DNA of 64,000 bases from Orientallactaga sibirica (taxonomy: Eukaryota > Chordata > Mammalia > Rodentia > Dipodidae): the NCBI GenBank assembly GCA_036365145.1, contig JAEOAD010000048.1, positions 17,119,001 to 17,183,000 on the forward strand, written 5' to 3'. Each line of letters starts with the position of its first letter. Positions within the stretch are counted from its first letter, which is position 1. Of this stretch, positions 56,821 to 64,000 are shown piece after piece. The position numbers and the translations under genes are program-made. The notes under the pieces were generated by a model. The model saw only the letters and a program-made list of their open reading frames with translations. It did not search any database and had not been told where the DNA came from.

Positions 56821-57989
56821 CAGATTTTTAAACACTAACTAAATAAATAAATGGCCATTTGTGCAAAAGACAATAAAAATTAAAACAAACAAAAACAATA
56901 ATGGTAGAAGGGCATAAAGTTAAGGCAGGTTAAATTAGGTGGTGATGTGGACTCCCTCAGCAGAGATTACTCACTCATTGAATGTCACACTTGAGAAGCT
57001 GAAAAGCACGTCGGCAGTTTGGTTGGCTGAAATGAGAGCGAGAAAGTGGCCCGTTGCAGGCAACCTGATGCTGAGCAATCTCCCTTAATGTAGAGGGATG
57101 GGTTCAAGGACATGGGTAAGTCAAGTCGGAGTGGAGATTTGTTATTTAAGATCTACCTGCCCCACACTGGGAATAGCCAGAGGCACAGCTTCTGCCAGGA
57201 TCTTCGGTACTTGGAGAGAGGATTTGGGAGGGTAATCCAGCATCCGTGGAGAGCTCTGACTTCACTCTGCTCCATAAGCCAGCCCTTAGCTGAGAACCAC
57301 CGCCATTCGACTCAAAAACCTAAGTGCATCGTGAATAAGCAGATCCCAGGGTGGTGGGGAGCAAGGGGTGTCATTTGCAGCAAAGTCAGGAAAGGTGTGG
57401 TTAGCTTAGTGGGAACAGCAGCAGTCAGAGGTCTGAAGGATGAAGATTGTGATGCGGGCTGAGGGATGGTGGTGTTCCCGCTGTGGGATCAACGGGAAGC
57501 CGACTAAATTCCTACTTCATCCACATAAATAGAAAAGTTCTAGAGCAACTTGAGCCTCCCTGAAATCATAAAAATCGTCACTGCTTCTCATTCCCAAGCT
57601 TGAGTCAGTTTCTAGACTCAGAACTCCCTGAGAGAAGGAAGAAGTCTGAGCTTCCTTGAAGAAGGAACCTCCAATATCAATACAGAAAATTTACAACGCT
57701 GTTCTTCCTCTCACCCTTCCCCAAATGTATCAGAAGCCTTTTTATGAGGGGGGAAATGCATTAGAGAAAATGATAAAAGAAAAAGAAAAGAAAGGAAGGA
57801 AAATAAAGAAAACACTGGGCTATTTCAAAACTGTTGGGACATTGATTCTGATTTCAGCAGATTTGAAACATCCCTCTTGCCCTCCTCTCAGATCAAAGTC
57901 TTATGAAAGTCCGGTGACCGATGGTGTTTTAGCTCTGGTCCATCTTAAATTAGGTCCAGTGTGTCCCTGAAATCATCCTGTGCTTTCTT

Positions 57990-58420
57990 CCCCGGTTCTG
58001 GGATGCATAATTGAAAGGTATGCTCAGCAGCTGGCAGATCCTCACATTTGTTCCCTGGTCTGTGGAGTAGGGGGGCGGCATGACGAGGAAAAGCCAAACA
58101 GGAGCCATTAGAATTAATTTTGACTAGGAGGATGTGAAGTTGGAAGCCATACTGCCTTCCTGAAGGGATTACAGAGATTAATGCCACCAGGGACGACTTG
58201 AAAGATGCAAGAGGGCGGATTCCTGCCACATCCCCATTCAATCATTTTATCTGACCTCTGCAGAAGACAGATCATCTGACAGAATAACATCACCATACAC
58301 TTAACCAAGTAGTGGCTTCGGGTGTAGCTGAAGTATCAGATAGGGTTTCATCCTTGAGCAAATAAACACATCTCCTGGCACCTAGCTTGCAGCTATTAAT
58401 TTAATAAACGCCTTTTCTCC
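57990..58420. promoter_or_regulatory. Candidate conserved non-coding element
   Basis: Repeat-free with ccattagaattaattttgac, OTX-like ggattacagagattaatgcc and gctattaatttaataaac. Function inferred only from motif clustering. Confidence 0.25.
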
Positions 58421-58724
58421 CATCCTTGCTCCTAAGGCCTACTGGAAGCAGTTCAACTCAGCTGGAAAGGCCAGGAACACACCTTCGCTGTCCCATCTTG
58501 GTGTGCATCAGCTCTCCAGCCCTGTGTCATGATCTCGTGATCTTGAACCCCTTCCACGGGGCCACCATACCGAAGACTTCATGCAACCCCAGTAAGTGCA
58601 TGGAAGCAACGACTTCAGATTTACTGGTAAAACATCCACGTGTCAAAGGATCGGACATCACTGAAATCTGAGGGTCTTCTCCTTTGGTAAAATTTTATAG
58701 GGTCCATGGATGTAGAGTATTTTT

Positions 58725-58938
58725 TAAAAAAATATTGTTATTTGTTTATTTGCAAGCAGAGAGAGAGAGAAAGAGAAGAGGCAGACAGACAGAATGGGCA
58801 TGTCAGGACCGCCAGCCACTACAAAGGAACTCCATATGCATGTGTCACTTGGTGCATCTGGCTGGATGTGGGAACTAGGGAATCAAACCTGGCTTTTGTA
58901 GACAAGCATCTTAACTGCTGAGCCATCCCTCCAGCCCT
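58725..58938 (-). mobile_element. Dipodid tRNA-type SINE
   Basis: Flanked by gatgtagagtattttt (58709-58724) and gatgtagggtattttt (58939-58954), with one mismatch. Confidence 0.93.
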
Positions 58939-58986
58939 GATGTAGGGTATTTTTAAGTATTCGTTGTAAGGTTGTAAAAGTTGTTA

Positions 58987-59150
58987 CAGGCAGGTGTGGT
59001 GGCACATGCCTTTAATCCCAGCACTCGGGAGGCAGAGGCAGGAGGATCACCATGAGTTCAAGGCCACCCTGAGACTACATAGTGAATTTCAGATCAGCCT
59101 GGGCTAGAGTGAGACCCTACCTTGGAAAACCAAAAAAAAAAAAAAAAAGT
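58987..59150 (+). mobile_element. B1 SINE
   Basis: Near-consensus B1 (caggtgtggtggcacatgcc ... agaccctaccttggaaaacc) with poly(A). Confidence 0.93.
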
Positions 59151-59284
59151 TGGTACAACTGGACTGTCCCATAACCAAAAGGTGACATATGCCTATTGAG
59201 TGTACAATCGTGTGTTATTCTACTCAATATATTGAATGACTCAAAATGCTACTAGTTTGTGATTGGTTTGGCTTGGTTTGGTTT

Positions 59285-59500
59285 GGAGGTAATGAAGGTT
59301 AAACTCAGGAGCCTTATGTATGACGCACAAGCACTCTATATTTACATCCCCAGTCACTTTCTACTTGAGAAAAGGTTTCACTAACTTGTCCAAGCTGACC
59401 TTGAACTCACTCTGCAGTCTAGGCAGGTTTTGAATTTATGATACCTCCAGAGTGGCTGGGATTACTGGCCAGCAACACCTTGCCTCAATAAGCTGCTAAT
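59285..59500 (-). mobile_element. B4-type SINE remnant
   Basis: Antisense ID-like portion followed by a B1-like portion (gtccaagctgaccttgaact ... gtggctgggattactggcca). Confidence 0.65.
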
Positions 59501-61204
59501 TTTGGGTGGGATTCAGAACAAGAAAAAGCTCTGTGTTAGGTACCGGCTACTTAGCAAACTGGTCATCTAGTCCCGCAGATCCGCTGGTTGTTGAAGTGGA
59601 AGTGGGACATATGGACACTCTTTGGAGCCTTTGGCAAGCCCCAATCTGTAAATTGTAGTGCCAGCCTTTAAGGTTTCAGCCCAAGACCCTGCCACCATCC
59701 AAAGCTAATCACTGGCCTTCAGCTCCTGGCCTGCTAATGGGCCTTGGAGATTGAATGCTTGGCCATCACCCCCAAGTTTCCATGTGACTGGAATTTCCTT
59801 TCATGACCATTATTGTCCCACCAAGCCCTACAGCCAGGCATGGACATCAATACTTCATCTTCAAATGAAAGTGACTACATGGGATTGGACCCAAGCATGC
59901 CCCGCCCCTGAAGGTCTAAGTGAGTTACAGGAAGAAGTCACCTACAGTCCTCACTCTGGCTAAACTTACCATCTGCTTTCTAGTTTGCCCCTACGACTCC
60001 ATGGGGCTAGCCTTCCTGTCACTTAACAGAAGCAGAGGAGGTGTGGGGCTGATGTAAAATGACTGTAAAACGGGCATATCCAGTATGCAAAGACTGCTAG
60101 GAGCAGAAGGCTTAGTCCACAGGGAGGAAGCCCTCTGTCTGGACATATAATGATGGCATTGAACTGGAACTTAAGACTACCACCTGGACACTTTGGAGTA
60201 CTTAGGACTCTGAGTCAGCAGGAAAGAAGGGTCTGAAGTGCTTGACTGTGATGGTGGACCCGGATGATGAAAGAGAAACTGCATTACCCCTTCACAATAG
60301 AGGCCAGGAAAAGTGTGCCTGGGATAGAGGTGACCCCTCACGGGTTCTGATTCTAAGAGCCATGTATGACGATTAAGGTCCTCGAAAGGCCTTGAGTCAC
60401 GTAGCCAAGCAAAGAACCACTAACTAAGGTTGCAGGATTGCAGGAGGACTCAGGAATGTAAGCCACCATCAGAAGATCAATTGTAGAAATGAGGACTACA
60501 GTTATTTTGCATTTTCCCTTCTTGTGTTAGGGGCGTGTCTACGTGCCTGTACACGTACATTAAACAAATACATGCTTTTATCTTATTCTCCTTTAATTAT
60601 CGACTTTCTATCAGTACACAACGATTGACAACTTTATGTCACCACGTCTAAACTCCAGGATATCAGTAAAGGGGTAGACGCCACTCCAGACCTTCACTTC
60701 CGGGGAAAGGACTAGTAGGTTGCATACATGCCGGGTGGGTGTATGGTGTTGGGTGGAACGATAGCCTTACTGCCATCAGTGAGTGGATAAAGGAGAGACG
60801 TTATGGACTTAGGATGGTCAAATTCACATGTGCTCAGGACGCCCAGTGCTGGAGCTAAGACTCCTAGATACCGGGCACAGAAGCGCCATTTCTGGATATG
60901 TCTGTAAAGTGGTTTCCACAGGCAGTCAGCATTTGAATAACTAAACTAACTAAAAGCTGACTTTGCACTCACCAGTGCAGGTGGAAGTCATCTTCTCAGA
61001 GTCCAGAAAGAACAAAAAGATAAGAAAGGGGAAACGTTGCTCTGACTGAACTGAGCCTTGGCCTTCCCCAGGCTTGCGCCCGTGCAGCTGCTGGCTCTTG
61101 GGCTTTCAGCTAGTTCCCTCCTTGACACCCCCTGTTTCTCAAGCCTCACATTAAAACACCACCACAGGCTTTCTGAGCCTCCTGCTTGTAAGAGCAAAGG
61201 TCAT
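59501..61204. other. Unique sequence, nothing recognised
   Basis: No repeats and no coding domain recognised. Confidence 0.5.
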
Positions 61205-61475
61205 AGGTCATCCCAGCCTCCATTATTCTATGTCCCCACCCCCTCTCTCCTGTCCCTCTCTCCTTCCCACCTTCCCTGTCTCCCTTACCCTGTTTCTCCT
61301 TTCTCTTCTCTCATTCCTCTCCCTTTCTTTCTCGTCTCTCCTCTGTTCTCTTCCTCTCTCTCTGTTCTCTCTCCTTTTCCATTCCTGTCCTCTCCTATCT
61401 CCCCTTCTCTCTTCTCTTTTCTTCTTTTCCTCCTTCCTCTCTCTTTCTCTACCTCTCTCTCTCCTCTTATTTGTT
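61205..61475 (+). repeat. Polypyrimidine tract, about 270 bp
   Basis: Over 90 percent C/T by eye (tctctccttttccattcctg type). It accounts for the 143-codon + frame and the Arg/Glu-rich minus frame here. Confidence 0.95.
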
Positions 61476-61726
61476 TCAGTTTTGTCTAATGAATTCTGGC
61501 TATCACTCTGAAGCAATATTTCAACGCACTATTCTCTTAAACAAGATCTGTGTGGTGAGAAAGAAAAAAAAAACATTACACATCCTTTCTTGGAAAGTAA
61601 GAATTCATTAACATAGTCAGGATTCTCAGAAGTCCTGAAACGAAGAAATCTATTGAACTCGATGTTTTCCCAAAATTTACTTGAACTCTTTTCAAAGAAG
61701 ACGCTTTGGGAATTGTTATTCTAGAC

Positions 61727-61949
61727 CAAGGTTTGGTAACTAAGACCCACAGGCCAAATGTGACCTGCTGCCTCTTGGCGTAAATAAAGTTTGATTGGAA
61801 CACAGCCATGTCCATTAGTTTATAGGCCGCCTGGAGCTGCCTTTGCACTGGCGACACCAGAGCTCAGTCATTGTCACAGAGAATGTATGGCTCGCAAAGC
61901 GCAAACATTTACAATCTGGCCCTTGGCAGGAAAGGTTTACAGACCCGGG
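61727..61949 (+). mobile_element. Non-autonomous hAT-like DNA transposon
   Basis: A well-known mammalian element layout: caggccaaatgtgacctgct, gtaaataaagtttgattgga, acacagccatgtccattagt, caatctggcccttggcagg. Imperfect inverted ends (caaggtttggtaac versus the complement of gtttacagacccggg). The 8-bp flanks ttctagac (61719-61726) and ttttagac (61950-61957) match 7/8, the duplication length typical of hAT. The subfamily name is left open. Confidence 0.72.
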
Positions 61950-61969
61950 TTTTAGACTAACTCTGTCCT

Positions 61970-62095
61970 CCTCATCTTAAAAGGCAGTGAAACTAAGAGG
62001 AAAAGAGTCTCGCCAGAGGTCATGAAGCAGAAAGTGGCAATGCAGGGAGACAGCAGATCGTTAAGTTCCTGACTCCTATGCTCTTTCCTGAAGTC
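61970..62095 (+). mobile_element. MIR SINE fragment
   Basis: Sense MIR order: gcagtgaaactaagaggaaa, gccagaggtcatgaagcaga, ctgactcctatgctcttt. Confidence 0.55.
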
Positions 62096-62388
62096 CCTCC
62101 TGCTGCCTCAGACATGCCTCAGTTTCCCCTTTCGCTCCCGACCCTGCTCCCTCGGCCAGTGGGAGCCGTGACACCCCTGCAACAGCTCTTAAGCTTCCAG
62201 TTTGCAGGGCTCCGCTGTGTACCCCTGGACCGCTCGCTCCTCGCGGCTGTGAAGGGCCAGGCCTGTACTAGGTTTGGGGATGCCGCAGAAAGCCCAGGCC
62301 TGGAAATGTCCTCCTCGGTGTGTCCCTGCAAAGTGAAAGAGCCCAAAATTCTCTTGAGGAAGAAAAGAAGTAAGAAGTATTTAGTCTG

Positions 62389-62576
62389 GGAGCTGGAGAG
62401 ATGGCTTAGCGGTTAAGATGTTTGCCTGCAAAGCCAAAGGATCCCAGTTCAATTCTCCAGGACCCATGTAAACCAGATGCACAGGGTGGCGCATGCATCT
62501 GGAGTTCCTTTGAGGTGGCTGGAGGCCCTTGTACACCCATTCTCTCTCTCTCCAATCTCTCTCTCTCTCTCTCTCT

Positions 62577-62623
<47 letters not shown>

Positions 62624-62630
62624 TATATAT

Positions 62631-62661
<31 letters not shown>
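62389..62661 (+). mobile_element. Dipodid SINE with (TA)n-expanded tail
   Basis: Duplication gtatttagtctg at 62377-62388 and 62662-62673. The A/T tail has become a roughly 80-bp (TA)n tract (62578-62660). Confidence 0.93.
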
Positions 62662-63189
62662 GTATTTAGTCTGTGTGGAGTGTTTTGGAGACAGGGGCAC
62701 AAGCGAGCAAAAGACAAGGCAGAATGAGTGACGTTTGATCTAAAGCGTGAATTACGGCACAGAGACAGCCAGTGAAGGCCTAAAGAAAAGTGTCCCAGGC
62801 AGGGAAAAGAACAAGTAAGATGGCTAAAGATGGGGTGGTGCCAGGAGTGGAGCTTTTGGATGGAAAGGAAGGAGAATTTGAGGTAAGGGGGTGATCAGGA
62901 GCCAGAGCGGGGCAGGAATCTGTTGCTCAGAAAGACAGGAGTGCGAGCCAAGCCTCGAGCTTTGAGGGTCTGGTGTCTATACAAGTTTTTCCACGAACAT
63001 TCTAGTGCCAAAGGCCTATGTGCAAGAATGGGTGCAGGGCTTGGCCTGGCAGGCACTCTCAAGTACACGTTAAACATGTTCACGCCTGCATCTTAGATGA
63101 AGAGACAGGTACTGTACCTTACCATCGCCCTCCACCTCAGACTCCCAGCTCGGCCCGTGTTTGCATCCATTGCTCTTGGTATTGATTTC

Positions 63190-63480
63190 TATGAGCGCCC
63201 TCTTCCACTCCGCACAGGTCTTAGTTTGAATGATAAATTATAAGGTCACCCTAATTATACCACTTGCTTCTACGTAATTTAAGCCTTGGCTCACGAGGTC
63301 CATTACTCTTGGGTCGATGGCTTATTCTACCTTGAAATATAAATTCCTTACAATTAATAGAAACTGTCACGTGTTTATGTCTTGTTTCCCCCACTGCGCT
63401 CTATTCCCAAGGACAAGACGCACGTGTTTATCAGTGCATTTATAGAGGGAGCGTTTCCTGTGTCTCACAGGAAAACACCA
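63190..63480. promoter_or_regulatory. Candidate conserved non-coding element
   Basis: Repeat-free. gataaattataaggtcaccc, accctaattataccacttgc, caattaatagaaactgtcac and two CACGTG E-box-like sites (cacgtgttta at about 63369 and 63422). Confidence 0.25.
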
Positions 63481-63836
63481 GCCAGGCTTCAGCACCTCAC
63501 TTCTCACAAACTAGGCCACTGATCTTCAAAGCTACTCTGCTGGGCCTATGCAGAGTCACTTCCCTCTTAAGGACAGGAGAGGCAGAGTGGTCAAGGTCTT
63601 AATGACCATCGAATGTCAGAATTAGAACTCAAATTTAGTGGGCTTTGCTCCTCGCTACGGCATCTGGCTGGCCTCTTTTCCTGGGTGGCCACTGGTGACC
63701 TAACAAGACAGGAGAGACACAGTGACCTTCTCTGCCTGCACTTTGCGAATATAAAGTGTCTCATAACCACTGAATAATAACAGCTGTTGGCATAGCGGGT
63801 GATCAGAACGTGGCTGGGGCTGTTGACGATGCCGAG

Positions 63837-63860
63837 TTTTTTTTTTTTTTTTTTTTTTTT
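63837..63860. repeat. Poly(T) run, 24 T
   Basis: Isolated 24-T tract; the sequence to its right was not recognised as a SINE or LINE. Confidence 0.97.
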
Positions 63861-64000
63861 ATGACTATCTCCTTATGTATTTCGGGTCAGATGTAATACC
63901 TTGTAATGTCAGAGCTTATCAGTCTTGCTCGAGGGAGCACACATATTCAGGGCACTCTTGGCATACATTCAAACCAAGCTGTCAGAGACTCTCAACAGGT

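Larger units (their letters stand above)
55209..58708. other. Unique sequence with two B3 elements
   Basis: Outside the B3s and nested SINE (55919-56820) the sequence is non-repetitive. It contains the candidate element at 57990-58420. No exon supported. Confidence 0.5.
62674..64000. other. Unique sequence at window end
   Basis: Contains the candidate element at 63190-63480 and the poly(T) run at 63837-63860. The edge at 64000 shows no feature. Confidence 0.5.

Noticed and set aside
61058..61489. 143-codon + frame and overlapping Arg/Glu-rich minus frame
   Set aside because: Produced by the polypyrimidine tract; Ser/Leu/Pro/Phe composition only.

Overview
This is a 64 kb stretch of mammalian nuclear DNA, almost certainly from a rodent and probably a dipodoid (jerboa/jumping-mouse lineage). 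B1 SINEs (7SL-derived and rodent-restricted) occur on both strands, with ID, B4 and B3 relatives. The most abundant SINE has a tRNA-like head (ggctggagagatggcttag) and an AAATAAATAAAT tail. I associate its body sequence with jerboas; that genus-level call is from memory and has not been searched.

I found no gene with intact coding capacity, no CpG island, and no exon chain that I can support. Long open frames are short, lie in repeats or low-complexity tracts, and show no coding signature. The one clear protein-coding homology is a processed, frameshifted retrocopy of ATP5MG (ATP synthase membrane subunit g) near 22.65-23.1 kb. The window therefore reads as intergenic or deep-intronic DNA.

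Layout: 0-17 kb holds SINEs, MaLR-type LTRs (one inserted in another with a perfect 5-bp target duplication), an ERVL-like LTR, an L1 3' end with a twin-priming-type inversion and a degraded sense L1. 17.4-19.7 kb is an antisense L1 ORF2 remnant. 22.5-23.6 kb is a stack of L1 tail, ATP5MG retrocopy, B1, MIR and a consensus-perfect CTCF core motif. 23.6-26.3 kb is repeat-poor and contains homeobox/POU-like AT-rich blocks. 27-41 kb carries L1, L2, MIR, MTD-like LTR and SINE layers and a 33-bp minisatellite. 41-52 kb is a SINE/simple-repeat mixture with a 23-bp tandem array. 52.2-54.2 kb is a second antisense L1 with three nested SINEs. 54-64 kb has B3/B1 elements, long unique stretches, a hAT-like DNA transposon and several candidate regulatory blocks.

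I did not find a novel gene system. The most informative content is the chronology of nested insertions, which the target-site duplications make readable, plus a few candidate regulatory sequences that a comparative alignment could test quickly.
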